Below, piece after piece: positions 9,511-19,231 of a DNA stretch of 64,000 nucleotides. The first letter of the stretch is position 1. Every line of letters starts with the position of its first letter. A program made the position numbers and the translations under genes. This DNA comes from Polynucleobacter tropicus (GTDB lineage Bacteria; Pseudomonadota; Gammaproteobacteria; Burkholderiales; Burkholderiaceae): positions 930,001-994,000 of the forward strand of contig NZ_CP028942.1 of assembly GCF_013307225.1 (NCBI RefSeq), read 5' to 3'. A model generated the notes under the pieces. The model did no database searches, had not been told where the DNA came from, and was given only the letters and a program-made list of their open reading frames with translations.

Positions 9511-10821
9511 CTATGCCTGATCTCGTAAAACGGGATCAGGTAATGCAAGCGCAAACGCTCTTGCGGCACTCAATAGAAATTGATCTTGCCCATATGCGGC
9601 GATGAGCTGTACTCCAATTGGGAGTCCATTGGGACCTGTTGAGACATTGAGATTAATGCAGGGTAGACCCAATAAAGTCCAGGTTCGGCAGAATAGAGGA
9701 TCTCCGGTACCTTCTTTAATTAATGGCGCTTCACCAATGGCGCTGGGCGCAATAATTAAATCAACGCCTTCATCAAACGTATTCTGCATGGCTTTTCGGG
9801 CTATCTGAGCATGATCTAAGTCGCGCTTGTATTGGCTAAATTCAATGGCAGCACCCTGATCAATTTGCGATGCAATCATCGTGCTGAGTTTTTTAGGAAA
9901 CTGCATATGCTCAAAAGCAAGACTACGCGACATTTCGCTGAGCATGATGCGCGTTTGAGTTTGCATCAGATGTTGAGGCTCGGCAGGCAGCTCAATATCG
10001 CTTACTTTACCTTTTGCAAATGATTCCGCACTAAAGCGAGCAAGGGCAAGTGCTCCACGTGTTTCTGGGCTGGCATATTGCCACTCAGGAGTTTTGCAAA
10101 TTGCGATGCGAACTTTATTGTGAAGATCGGACACTTTTGCTAGTTCATGATCACCGCTCATTGCAGCAACACCTAGCGCTACATCTTCAACGGTGCGGCC
10201 AAAGCAACCCAAGGTATCTAATGATGGAGCTAGACTCTTAACCCCAGCTGTGCTGATCTTTCCAAAGCTGGGCTTGTAGCCAACAACACCGCAAAAGGAA
10301 GCAGGTCGAATAATGGAGCCCGCAGTTTGACTGCCTGTAGCAAGAGGGATCATAAAATCCGCCACCGCAGCCGCAGATCCACTTGAAGAACCGCCAGGCG
10401 TATGTTGAGAATGGTGAGGGTTCGTTGTCTTTCCGCTTTTGAAGGAGGCAAACTCGGTTGTAACGGTTTTTCCAAGAATGATGCCGCCAGATTGGCGCAT
10501 CAGCGCAACTGAAACTGCATCGGCGCTGGGATAATTGTTGGCATAGATGGGTGACCCATAGCTGGTGGGTAAATCATGGGTATCAAAGAGGTCTTTGACG
10601 CCAATTGGAAGACCATGCAAAAGCCCCTTAATGGCACCTTTATCCAGTGCTTTGGCTCGTGCTAGTGCATTCTCCTTGTCAAGGCTGACCCATGCCTTCA
10701 GGATGCTTTCACGCTGTCCAATGCGATCTAAGCAGGCCAGCAGCAGGTCAGTTGCCCTAATCTCCCGTTTGGCTAGTTTTTTAGATGCCTGGGATGCGCT
10801 CAGGCTTTCTAGATCTTTCAT
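9511..10821 (-). CDS. Amidase (amidase signature family)
   Basis: 436 residues. The Ser-cisSer-Lys triad of the amidase signature family is visible: Lys76 in GLPIGVKDLFDT, the GGSSSGSA loop at ~143-150 and the nucleophile Ser169 in TAGSIIRPAS. It is not GatA by context, since no gatB/gatC is nearby and it is shorter than GatA. It hydrolyses an amide, substrate unknown. It is convergent with the Bug receptor and divergent from the SprT-like gene. Confidence 0.88.
   Translation of the reverse strand: MKDLESLSASQASKKLAKREIRATDLLLACLDRIGQRESILKAWVSLDKENALARAKALDKGAIKGLLHGLPIGVKDLFDTHDLPTSYGSPIYANNYPSADAVSVALMRQSGGIILGKTVTTEFASFKSGKTTNPHHSQHTPGGSSSGSAAAVADFMIPLATGSQTAGSIIRPASFCGVVGYKPSFGKISTAGVKSLAPSLDTLGCFGRTVEDVALGVAAMSGDHELAKVSDLHNKVRIAICKTPEWQYASPETRGALALARFSAESFAKGKVSDIELPAEPQHLMQTQTRIMLSEMSRSLAFEHMQFPKKLSTMIASQIDQGAAIEFSQYKRDLDHAQIARKAMQNTFDEGVDLIIAPSAIGEAPLIKEGTGDPLFCRTWTLLGLPCINLNVSTGPNGLPIGVQLIAAYGQDQFLLSAARAFALALPDPVLRDQA
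9516..9540 (+). terminator. Possible bidirectional hairpin between convergent genes
   Basis: Inverted repeat CCTGATCTCGT / ACGGGATCAGG with an AAA loop (11 bp, one G-T pair). It starts 14 bp past the Bug receptor stop and lies inside the 3' coding end of the amidase gene. No T-run follows on either strand, so it is a weak terminator at best. Confidence 0.45.
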
Positions 10822-10903
10822 TTAGGTATTCTACTTTTGGTAGCGTATGATCGCAATTTCCTGCTGTTTTCTCTCTAATATTTACCAATTTATTCTCCAT
10901 TAA

Positions 10904-11566
10904 ATGAAGCAACATTCTGTACGTGAAACTTGGCTAGAAGATGCTGTTAAGCACTTGGAACCCATATTTTCAAAAGCAGGCTATGCCATTCCTCCTGTAA
11001 GAGTCTCATGTGGATTTCCAGCGTCAAGCAGCCCAAGGACAACCTTAGGTCAGTGCTGGCCTCGTGAGCGATCTGGTGGCGGCGTGAATGAGATTTTTAT
11101 CTCGCCTAAGCTCGATGACCCAGTTCAGTTGCTAGATACTTTGGTACATGAGTTGTGCCATGCTGTAGATGATTGTTTCAGTGGTCATGGAGAGGATTTC
11201 AAGGGGATTGCTCAAACTGTTGGTTTAGAAGGTCCAGCTCGGATGGCGCATGCCACAGAAGAGCTCACCGTGAAGTTGATGATGATTAGCCAGGAACTCG
11301 GACCCTATCCACATCATGCAATTGTGTTTCCACCGCCTAGGCCTAGCAATGCAAGTAGAAGTAAGGCTAAGTGTGGCCAATGCGGATACGAGGTGACTCT
11401 ATTAAAGAAATGGGCTAGTTATGGCGCTCCTATCTGCCCAAAAGATAATATCCGCATGCAAGAAGATATTCCTGAAACTATTGAAAACACCACGGAATAC
11501 GATTCTGAGGGTCTTGGCAAGGGCGGAAAGGCGCCCCCTGACGAGATCCGCCGTGCGATAAGCTAG
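10904..11566 (+). CDS. SprT-like zinc metalloprotease domain protein
   Basis: 220 residues. A zincin motif HELCH lies at residues 82-86 (LVHELCHAVDD), typical of SprT-like domains. A C-terminal zinc-ribbon-like part has CGQC at 157-160 and a further Cys at 178. In eukaryotes the SprT domain (Spartan) cleaves DNA-protein crosslinks; in bacteria the role is little known. It is divergent from the amidase and followed by the dehydrogenase gene 63 bp later, with no clear operon partner. Confidence 0.8.
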   Translation: MKQHSVRETWLEDAVKHLEPIFSKAGYAIPPVRVSCGFPASSSPRTTLGQCWPRERSGGGVNEIFISPKLDDPVQLLDTLVHELCHAVDDCFSGHGEDFKGIAQTVGLEGPARMAHATEELTVKLMMISQELGPYPHHAIVFPPPRPSNASRSKAKCGQCGYEVTLLKKWASYGAPICPKDNIRMQEDIPETIENTTEYDSEGLGKGGKAPPDEIRRAIS

Positions 11567-11629
11567 TTATTAAAAAAGCTAAAATTGAATCTTCAATATA
11601 CAAAAAACACTTTTTGAGACTACATACCC

Positions 11630-12721
11630 ATGAATGCAAAGAAAATATTCAAAAATCCTAAGATTGCCGTTATTCCAGGTGACGGAATTGGTAAAGAAGT
11701 AATTCCAGAGGGTGTTCGCGCTTTGGAGGCGGCCAATCGGAAGTTTGGCATTGGCATGCAGTTCGACCATTTTGATTTTGCGAGCTGTGATTACTATCTC
11801 AAGCACGGCAAAATGATGCCGGATGATTGGTTCGATACTTTGATGAAGTACGATGCGATTTTCTTTGGCGCTGTTGGTATGCCAAATATCTTGCCTGATC
11901 ACGTTTCATTATGGGGTAGCTTGATTCAATTCCGTCGCGGATTTGATCAATACGTCAATTTACGTCCAGTGCGCTTACTGCCAGGCGTTCCTTGCCCACT
12001 CGCAAATCGAAAACCAGGTGACATTGATTTCTTTGTCGTGCGTGAAAATACTGAAGGTGAATATTCGAGTGTTGGTGGAAAAATGTTCCCAGACACTGAT
12101 CGTGAATTTGTAATTCAAGAGTCCATTTTTACAAGACAGGGCGTAGATCGTATTTTGCAGTACGCATTTGATCTTGCGCAGAGCCGCCCAAAGAAACATT
12201 TAACTTCGGCCACAAAGTCTAACGGCATTGCAATTACGATGCCATATTGGGATGAGCGCGTTGAAGCCATGTCCAAGAAATTCGGTGATGTCAGAACAGA
12301 CAAATACCATATTGATATCTTGGCAGCTCATTTCGTTATGAATCCAGATCGTTTCGATGTGGTTGTTGCAAGCAATCTATTTGGCGATATCCTCTCAGAC
12401 TTAGGTCCTGCATGCACAGGTACTATCGCTGTAGCTCCATCAGGCAGCATTAATCCAGAAGGTAAATTCCCATCACTCTTTGAACCAGTTCATGGATCAG
12501 CTCCGGATATTTACGGCAAGATGATTGCCAATCCGATTGGGCAAATTTGGAGTGGGGCGATGATGCTTGATCACCTGGGTTATCCAGAGGCTGGTAACGC
12601 AATCTTCTCCGCAATTGAAAAAGTATTAGCGGCTGGACCTGCGCATGCTCCTTTAACACCAGATCTTGGTGGTACTGCCAAAACGGACGATCTCGGGAAG
12701 GCTATTGCTGCCGCGATCTAA
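11630..12721 (+). CDS. Tartrate dehydrogenase / D-malate dehydrogenase (decarboxylating) type
   Basis: 363 residues, isocitrate/isopropylmalate dehydrogenase family. N-terminal PGDGIGKEVIPEG, the substrate-binding Arg region (LRPVRLLPG), VRENTEGEYS, and the metal-binding Asp stretch NLFGDILSDLGP are intact. The VRENTEGEYSSVGG and PSLFEPVHGSAPDI details fit the TtuC/DmlA (YeaU) branch rather than LeuB. The likely reaction is NAD-dependent oxidation of D-malate or tartrate. It is closed by a terminator that overlaps the end of convergent dnaQ. Confidence 0.88.
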   Translation: MNAKKIFKNPKIAVIPGDGIGKEVIPEGVRALEAANRKFGIGMQFDHFDFASCDYYLKHGKMMPDDWFDTLMKYDAIFFGAVGMPNILPDHVSLWGSLIQFRRGFDQYVNLRPVRLLPGVPCPLANRKPGDIDFFVVRENTEGEYSSVGGKMFPDTDREFVIQESIFTRQGVDRILQYAFDLAQSRPKKHLTSATKSNGIAITMPYWDERVEAMSKKFGDVRTDKYHIDILAAHFVMNPDRFDVVVASNLFGDILSDLGPACTGTIAVAPSGSINPEGKFPSLFEPVHGSAPDIYGKMIANPIGQIWSGAMMLDHLGYPEAGNAIFSAIEKVLAAGPAHAPLTPDLGGTAKTDDLGKAIAAAI

Positions 12722-12726
12722 CTGAA

Positions 12727-13443
12727 TTAGCTTTGTGCTGCACCCAAAGGACTCCATACGGGGTCCTTTTTACTTGATTTAGCAATCTCACCCAAAATCT
12801 TTTCGTGCTCTTCAATTTCATCAACGCTTGCCGAAATAAGTTTGAGTTGAGTTGGCAGCACCTTGGTTGTGGATTCCGCTTCTTCGTCGTTAACTGTATA
12901 GTCAATTAGATCAATCGAGAGATCTTCTTGACCCCTAGTCATGGCGATATAAACTTCCGCCAATAACTGGGCGTCTAATAGCGCCCCGTGAAGAGTGCGA
13001 TGTTCATTGCTGATTGAGAAACGATCGCAAAGGGCGTCCAAAGAGTTTCTCTTGCCTGGGAACATCTGGCGTGCATCGAGCAAGGTATCGGTTATCTTTG
13101 AGGCTAATCCACGAAATGGTGGGCGCTTTAAGAGGGCGAATTCATTATCCAAGAAGCCCAAGTCGAAGGCTGCATTATGAATAACAATTTCAGCGCCATC
13201 CACAAACTCAATCAGCTCTTCTGCGATATTGGCAAATAAAGGTTTGTCAGAAAGAAATTCTCTAGAAAGACCGTGGACAGCAAAAGCACCGGCATCAATA
13301 TCACGTTCAGGATTGATATAGTAGTGAAAAGTTCTGTCAGTAAGTCTGCGATCAATGACCTCAACGCAACCGATTTCAATGATGCGATCGCCGGTTGCGT
13401 GACTCAATCCAGTTGTTTCAGTGTCTAGAATAACTTGACGCAT
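12727..13443 (-). CDS. dnaQ: DNA polymerase III epsilon subunit (3'-5' proofreading exonuclease)
   Basis: 238 residues. The DEDDh exonuclease motifs are present: ExoI with Asp7/Glu9 in ILDTETTGL, the GDRIIEIGCVEV strand, ExoII around HNAAFDLGFLDNE, and ExoIII with HGALLDAQLLAEVY. It proofreads within the replicative polymerase core. Its ATG overlaps the stop of the upstream RND permease gene by one base (TAATG at 13443), so translation is probably coupled to the pump operon. In other proteobacteria dnaQ is next to rnhA; here two pump genes intervene. Confidence 0.95.
   Translation of the reverse strand: MRQVILDTETTGLSHATGDRIIEIGCVEVIDRRLTDRTFHYYINPERDIDAGAFAVHGLSREFLSDKPLFANIAEELIEFVDGAEIVIHNAAFDLGFLDNEFALLKRPPFRGLASKITDTLLDARQMFPGKRNSLDALCDRFSISNEHRTLHGALLDAQLLAEVYIAMTRGQEDLSIDLIDYTVNDEEAESTTKVLPTQLKLISASVDEIEEHEKILGEIAKSSKKDPVWSPLGAAQS
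12746..12771 (+). terminator. Terminator of the dehydrogenase gene, inside the 3' end of dnaQ
   Basis: Stem AAGGACTCC / GGGGTCCTT with loop ATAC and a following run of T. It lies 25 bp after the dehydrogenase stop and within the convergent dnaQ reading frame, so it also encodes part of the DnaQ C-terminus. Confidence 0.8.
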
Positions 13444-16400
13444 TAAGTTCCTTCAAGAACGGAGGCGGGTATATCCATTGGGCCATTACCAGCATACTTA
13501 TCAAGATAAAGATAAATCACCGGAGTAATGATCAACGTGACGAACTGAGAAAAAATCAAACCGCCAGCAACGCTAATACCTAGTGGCTGTCGTAATTCAG
13601 CGCCAGCGCCAATACCAAGTGCAATAGGCAGTGCGCCCATTAATGCGGCGAATGTCGTCATCATGATGGGTCTAAAGCGCAAAATACAAGCCTCGCGGAT
13701 AGCTTTCTCTGGAGTCATATTTTGGTTGCGCTGCGCATCCAGCGCAAAGTCAATCATCAAGATCGCATTCTTTTTTACGATACCAATCAATAGCAAGATA
13801 CCGATGGATGCAACAATGGTTAACTCAAATCCAAAAAGTCTTAGAGAGACAATTGCCCCAATTGCCGCAGATGGCAATCCAGCCAAAATGGTTAATGGAT
13901 GAATGTAGCTCTCATACAGCACGCCTAGCAAGATATAAATTACGCCCAAGGCTGCAAAGATCAAAATAAGCTGACCGGATTGATTGCTCTTAAATACTGC
14001 TGCATCACCTCCATAGCTGGTAATGATGGAGGGGGGTAGATCAATTTGTTTTGTGTATTCTTCAATCTTTTTAGTTGCATCACCCAAAAAGACATCGGGG
14101 GCCAAGTTAAACGATAGGGTTACCGCAGGAATTTGACCTTGATGGTTTACCGCGGTTGGTCCAATCGTTCGATTAAAGGTAGCTAAGCTTGATAAAGGAA
14201 TTAACTTATCAGTAGCGCGACCCCTCACAAAGATCTTATTCAGATCCGTCTCAAATTGACGATCATCCTCTGATGCCTCAAGAATGACATAGTAAGTATT
14301 GACGGGCGTATAGATGGTGGATACTTGCTTCTCGCCATATGCCGTATACAAAGCACTGCGAATATCTGAGATAGAAACTCCTGCACTAGCAGCTTTCTCG
14401 CGATTGATGTCAATCTTAACATTCAAGCCTTTAAGTTGCGAGTCGCTGGTAACGTCCCTAAACATCGGATCAGCACGCATTTTTTGCATGAGCTTATCTG
14501 CCCATTCGTTAACACCTTCAAAGCCTACGCTTTGCAAAATAAATTGATACCGAGATTTACTATTCTTTCCGCCCAACTGCAGATTTTGGACGGGGCGCAT
14601 ATAGACCTGTAATCCTGGAATCTCTTTAAATTTTGCTCTTAATCCTTCCAGCACCTTGGACATCTTTTGGCGATCCGCTTTGTCCTTAAGAATAATGAAG
14701 ATGCGACCAGTATTGGTTCCGGAGCTAGCGCCACCACCAGTTACGGAAATAGAGCTGGCAACGTTGGGGTCAGTATTGACAAGCTCCGCAGCTCGATCTT
14801 GCAAGGCAAGCATAGCTTTAAAGGAGATATCTTCTGAAGCTTCAGTGGTTGCCTGGATTTGTCCAATGTCCTCCTCGGGGAAGAAGCCTTTTGGACTATT
14901 GATAAATAGAACCACTGTAATTACAAAGGTTGATACAGCGCCCCACAGAACTTTTTTGCGATTTGCTAATGCTAGGTCCAAATAATGAATGTAAGTCTTT
15001 AACATCCAATCAAACAAACGATCAAATTTCTTGTTGATATCATATTCCTTGGCGTGCTCGCCTGGTTTTGGCAAAAATCGGCTGCAAAGCATAGGCACAA
15101 CCGTTAATGAAACTACCGCTGATACCAAAATTGATAGTGATACTACTACTGCGAATTCTCTAAATAGAAGGCCGATAGGGCCGGCCATGAAGAATAGGGG
15201 GATAAATACTGCTACTAGAGAGATTGAGATGGAAATGATTGTGAACCCCACCTCTTTGCTGCCCTTGAGCGATGCCTTTAAGGGCTCCATTCCTTCCTCG
15301 ACATAGCGCATGATGTTTTCTAGTACCACAATCGCATCGTCGACCACTAAGCCTACCGCTAGCGTAATGCCGAGTAGGGAAATATTGTCTAGGCTATACC
15401 CCAAGAAATACAGCAAGAAGAATGCGCCAATCAAAGAGATTGGCAAGCTAATAGACGGAATGACTGTCGCGGAAATATGTTTCAGGAATAAGAAGATAAC
15501 CAGCACAACCAGTAAAACTGTTAAAGCCAGCGTGTAGTTAACATCATGAATCGCCTCAATAATCGATAGGGATCTGTCATTGAGAAGTTGAAGTTTGACT
15601 GACTCAGGCATTTGCTTTTGCAACTGCGGGAGTAATTCTTTGACAGACTTAACAACTTCAACAGTATTCGCGCTTGGTTGTCGCAAAATGGCAATAGCGA
15701 TGGAGCGCTCACCATTTGCGGTTGCCAGAGTTTTGACGTCTTCATAACTCTCCATTACCTCGGCAACATCTTTTAAGTAAATAGGTAGGCCATTCTTTTG
15801 GCTAATGATGAGATTGCCAAATTCCTCAGGCTTCACCAACTGAGGATTTGCGTATATGGTGATCGCTTGACGAGGACCATCTAAAACGCCTACTGGGCTA
15901 TTGGAGTTTGCTTTGTTGATGGCTACTGCCACATCATCCATGGTGAGATTGCGATTCGCCAATGCATCAGGATGAATGCGTACTCTGACTGCGTAGCGTT
16001 TTGCACCGTAGACTAAAACTTGCGCGACGCCGCTGATGGTTGAGATGTTTGGGGACAGTAGGTTTTCTGCATAAGCATTTAAGTCTGATAAGTTAACTGA
16101 CGGTGAGCTCATGCGTACTACTAAAACTGGTGTGTCAGCAGGATTGACTTTGCGGTATGACGGCGGAATCGTCATCTCAATCGGCAGGCGCTTCTGAGCA
16201 CGCAATAATGCGGCTTGTACGTCTACAGCAGCTTTATCAATATCGCGATTATTATTAAATTCCAGCGTGATGCTGGTACTGCCTAAAAAGTTGGTAGAAC
16301 TAATAACGGTGATGCCATCAATAGTAGAAAACTCTTTTTCCAAGGGAAGCGCTACCGATGCCGCCATATTCTCAGGCGAAGCGCCCGGAAGAGATGCGCT

Positions 16401-16541
16401 AACTGAAATGATTGGGGAGTTAAAACTTGGTAGTGCCGCTACCGGAATTTTGAGGTAAGCAATAGTTCCGGCGATGACGGTTGCTATAGAGAGCAGTACC
16501 GTCATCACGGGGCGGCGTATACATAACTCGGATAAGGTCAT
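13443..16541 (-). CDS. RND multidrug efflux permease (HAE1 / AcrB-MdtB type)
   Basis: 1032 residues, the standard size of an RND inner-membrane pump. The N-terminal helix is followed by a large periplasmic domain, six helices, a second periplasmic domain and the C-terminal helices. The proton-relay Asp pair in GLVVDDAIVVLEN is near residue 400. The family exports drugs, detergents or other hydrophobic compounds by proton antiport. The start overlaps the adaptor stop by 4 bp. No outer-membrane TolC-like partner gene lies next to it, so the pump would need one from elsewhere. The substrate is unknown. Confidence 0.93.
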   Translation of the reverse strand: MTLSELCIRRPVMTVLLSIATVIAGTIAYLKIPVAALPSFNSPIISVSASLPGASPENMAASVALPLEKEFSTIDGITVISSTNFLGSTSITLEFNNNRDIDKAAVDVQAALLRAQKRLPIEMTIPPSYRKVNPADTPVLVVRMSSPSVNLSDLNAYAENLLSPNISTISGVAQVLVYGAKRYAVRVRIHPDALANRNLTMDDVAVAINKANSNSPVGVLDGPRQAITIYANPQLVKPEEFGNLIISQKNGLPIYLKDVAEVMESYEDVKTLATANGERSIAIAILRQPSANTVEVVKSVKELLPQLQKQMPESVKLQLLNDRSLSIIEAIHDVNYTLALTVLLVVLVIFLFLKHISATVIPSISLPISLIGAFFLLYFLGYSLDNISLLGITLAVGLVVDDAIVVLENIMRYVEEGMEPLKASLKGSKEVGFTIISISISLVAVFIPLFFMAGPIGLLFREFAVVVSLSILVSAVVSLTVVPMLCSRFLPKPGEHAKEYDINKKFDRLFDWMLKTYIHYLDLALANRKKVLWGAVSTFVITVVLFINSPKGFFPEEDIGQIQATTEASEDISFKAMLALQDRAAELVNTDPNVASSISVTGGGASSGTNTGRIFIILKDKADRQKMSKVLEGLRAKFKEIPGLQVYMRPVQNLQLGGKNSKSRYQFILQSVGFEGVNEWADKLMQKMRADPMFRDVTSDSQLKGLNVKIDINREKAASAGVSISDIRSALYTAYGEKQVSTIYTPVNTYYVILEASEDDRQFETDLNKIFVRGRATDKLIPLSSLATFNRTIGPTAVNHQGQIPAVTLSFNLAPDVFLGDATKKIEEYTKQIDLPPSIITSYGGDAAVFKSNQSGQLILIFAALGVIYILLGVLYESYIHPLTILAGLPSAAIGAIVSLRLFGFELTIVASIGILLLIGIVKKNAILMIDFALDAQRNQNMTPEKAIREACILRFRPIMMTTFAALMGALPIALGIGAGAELRQPLGISVAGGLIFSQFVTLIITPVIYLYLDKYAGNGPMDIPASVLEGT

Positions 16542-17881
16542 TTTTTATCTGCTGGAGATGTGGGGGCCTGCTGAGTTGTTGGCACAGGCGCACTCTTAGA
16601 CTCGCGAGTTTTGCCACCAGGGCGCAAGTTCTGCTTGCCTTCTACAACTACCTTGTCGCCAGCCTGAATACCAGTGATAACAGAGGATCCTTGGTATTCA
16701 TAAATAACTTTGATGGGAATCATGCTAGCTTTGCCATCTTTATCCAAAGTAAATACAAATTTGCCACGAGGATTAATCACTACAGCTTGAGATGGAACAG
16801 AAAGGGCGTCCTTAAGATCGCTTGCTACAAGTGAAATGCGAGCAAACTGACCTGGGAGCAAGGTCATACCTTCATTCGGAATTTGCGCTTTCACCCGAAC
16901 TGCTGCAATAGAGGGGTCAACTTGGTTGTCTACAACCAGCACAGTGCCATCGTAAGCTTTCTTGCTGTTATCACCCACAGTGACTTTTACTTTAAGCGGT
17001 TCACCATCGAGCTGATTTTCCAGAATGGTTGGAATATCTTTTTCTGGAATAACAAATTGAACGTTGATTGGATTTAGCTGGGTGATAGTAACCATCGATC
17101 CAACACTGGATGTGGCGGTTGAGCTTGTAGCAGTAGTTACTACGTTGCTCGCCTGCACCAAGGATCCTGGGAAAACATTGACTATGCCGGCACGGCCATC
17201 AATCGGGGATTTAATGTAATCAAAAGATAGCTGGACTTCTGCTGCCTTAGCTGCAGCCTCAGCGGATTTGGCATTGGCGTATGAGGTCTCAAGACCTGCC
17301 TTTGAGATAAAGTTTTTTGCAACTAACTCTTTGGCACGTAGATACTGCTTCTGAGCATCGTCAGCCAGGGCTTTAAGTTTTTCGTAATTTGCCTTGTCGT
17401 TACGATCATCTAGGGTAAATAGCAAATCCCCAGCCTTTACTTCTTGACCGTCTTTGACATTCACTTTGGCTACTGTATTGGTAACCATCGGACGTATATC
17501 TACGATGCTATTGGATACGATGGTTCCAGTAGCTTCAATAATGAGGGGAATATCTTTTTTCTCGACCACTATTGTCGTGACAGTAACGGGGCCTCCTGCT
17601 TTATCGGCGTCAGGGAAAAAGTAATCAAATGTTTTAGAGCCGGCGTATAAAACAATCAGCACTAATAGAATGCGCCATTTGTACTGAATTGCATATGTCT
17701 TAATCGTTTGCAAATCTAGTTTTTTTAGCTTGCTTGCGTATGGGCTTGCTTTCGTCCAGAGAGAGCATAAGCGAGCTTTGGAAGAACCTTTTAGTCCGAC
17801 TAATTTGGCAAACAAACGATCCAGGGTAGATTCAATTTTTGACACAGTCTCGTATTTCTTTGTTTTATATGGATTAAACAC
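16538..17881 (-). CDS. RND efflux periplasmic adaptor (membrane fusion protein)
   Basis: 447 residues with a GTG start at 17881 (an in-frame GTG at 17845 is an alternative). A cytoplasmic stretch of ~70 residues precedes one transmembrane helix (WRILLVLIVLYAGSKTF), longer than usual for an AcrA-type adaptor. The lipoyl/barrel-sandwich part (VKDGQEVKAGDLLFTLDDR), coiled-coil hairpin (KLKALADDAQKQYLRAKEL) and beta-barrel follow, with a Pro/Thr-rich tail. It overlaps the permease gene by 4 bp. Together they form an inner-membrane/periplasm pump unit. Confidence 0.9.
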   Translation of the reverse strand: MFNPYKTKKYETVSKIESTLDRLFAKLVGLKGSSKARLCSLWTKASPYASKLKKLDLQTIKTYAIQYKWRILLVLIVLYAGSKTFDYFFPDADKAGGPVTVTTIVVEKKDIPLIIEATGTIVSNSIVDIRPMVTNTVAKVNVKDGQEVKAGDLLFTLDDRNDKANYEKLKALADDAQKQYLRAKELVAKNFISKAGLETSYANAKSAEAAAKAAEVQLSFDYIKSPIDGRAGIVNVFPGSLVQASNVVTTATSSTATSSVGSMVTITQLNPINVQFVIPEKDIPTILENQLDGEPLKVKVTVGDNSKKAYDGTVLVVDNQVDPSIAAVRVKAQIPNEGMTLLPGQFARISLVASDLKDALSVPSQAVVINPRGKFVFTLDKDGKASMIPIKVIYEYQGSSVITGIQAGDKVVVEGKQNLRPGGKTRESKSAPVPTTQQAPTSPADKK

Positions 17882-17956
17882 CCATCTTTGGGTACTTTAA
17901 AGCTCGCCCATTCTCTCACAAGAGTGCGAAAAACGCCTCTAAAAGTGGGTTTTCTG

Positions 17957-18403
17957 CTAAGGCAGGTATTCTTCGACGCCTTTATTGGCTAGCTGATCCG
18001 CCAGCTCGTTCCCAGGGTGGCCGTTGTGGCCTCGTACCCAATGCCAGGAAATTTCATGATCTGGAAGGAGGGCATCTAATTCTTGCCATAAATCGGCATT
18101 TTTGACTGGGTCCTTGCTCGCTGTCTTCCAGTCCCTTTTTTTCCAGCCCTCAAGCCACTCCGTGACACCTTTTTGCACATATTGGGAATCCGTCCAAAGC
18201 TCAACAGAGCTTCGTTGTTTTAGAGCACGTAAAGCAAAAATCACCGCGCTGATTTCCATTCGATTATTTGTCGTGAGCCTTTCGCCACCGTACAGATGTT
18301 TCTCATGTTCGCCTGACCTCAGGACTGCACCCCAACCTCCAGGACCTGGATTGCCTTTGCAAGCCCCATCGGTATAGATGATGATGTATGGTTTAGTGCT
18401 CAT
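17957..18403 (-). CDS. rnhA: Ribonuclease HI
   Basis: 148 residues, usual length. The DEDD catalytic set is visible: Asp12 in [15 protein letters not shown], Glu in [12 protein letters not shown], Asp in [12 protein letters not shown] and Asp in GNELADQLA. It degrades the RNA strand of RNA-DNA hybrids. Its ATG overlaps the methyltransferase stop by one base (TAATG), indicating coupling. The 75-bp gap to the adaptor gene downstream could hold a promoter for the pump operon, but none is clear. Confidence 0.96.
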   Translation of the reverse strand: MSTKPYIIIYTDGACKGNPGPGGWGAVLRSGEHEKHLYGGERLTTNNRMEISAVIFALRALKQRSSVELWTDSQYVQKGVTEWLEGWKKRDWKTASKDPVKNADLWQELDALLPDHEISWHWVRGHNGHPGNELADQLANKGVEEYLP

Positions 18404-19224
18404 TAATTCTTATCAGTACTTGAGTCGTGGATTACCGTTAGTGTATTGCGTTCAGCTGCAGGACTTAATTGCGTCAAACTAGGAATACGAGCCTTCTGAA
18501 CTTGTCCAATCAGCCTGATACCCTGATGCCGTTTGATGGCGGAGACAATAAAAACAGCTCCAAATATAGGCCACCAGCGATTCCCCATGGGTTCCAAGAA
18601 GTCCATGCGACCCATAGCTGACTCACTATGCAGAGGGAATTTATAGCAACCAAAGTGACCACGATCTAACGAATAATTGAGGAGCTGTAACCAGTCCTTG
18701 ATTCTGATTAGGCTAATAAATTGACCATCTCTTGGAAGATAGGGACTGCCTATAAGGCGACTGAGATATTGTTTTGCCCCCCATAAGCTTGCGGGATTGA
18801 ATCCGGAAATCACAATACGTCCTTCTGGGCGCAGCACGCGATCCACTTCTCGCAAAATCTGGTGAGGATCAGTAGCAAACTCCAACACATGAGGCATCAC
18901 AATAAGATCAATGCTCTCATTAGCAAATGGCATCTCAGATGAGCTGCCTTCAATAGGGTGCCAATTAAACCGTGAAATTAATTCACGATTGTCATTGGCG
19001 TGAGTTAGTAGAGCATGCATGGGCATGCGGTTTTCTCGCAAACCATTTAATTGCGGGAGTCCAATTTGGACCGCATGAAACCCGAAAACGTCAGCCACTA
19101 TCTGGTCCAGGCAATGCTGCTCCCAGCCCAATACATAGCGACCAGGCGGAGATTGGAGCCATTTTTCCCAGGAACTCCAAGGAGGTGCACTGCTCTGCAG
19201 AGGAATGGGTGGGGTTGGTATCAT
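18403..19224 (-). CDS. Class I SAM-dependent methyltransferase (YafS-like)
   Basis: 273 residues with a methyltransferase type 11 core. The acidic strand/loop is replaced by [22 protein letters not shown] and followed by [22 protein letters not shown], features of the YafS group found next to rnhA and gloB. The substrate is unknown. Its start is 7 bp from the divergent gloB start, so each promoter must lie inside the other gene. Confidence 0.85.
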   Translation of the reverse strand: MIPTPPIPLQSSAPPWSSWEKWLQSPPGRYVLGWEQHCLDQIVADVFGFHAVQIGLPQLNGLRENRMPMHALLTHANDNRELISRFNWHPIEGSSSEMPFANESIDLIVMPHVLEFATDPHQILREVDRVLRPEGRIVISGFNPASLWGAKQYLSRLIGSPYLPRDGQFISLIRIKDWLQLLNYSLDRGHFGCYKFPLHSESAMGRMDFLEPMGNRWWPIFGAVFIVSAIKRHQGIRLIGQVQKARIPSLTQLSPAAERNTLTVIHDSSTDKN

Positions 19225-19231
19225 CGCCTTT

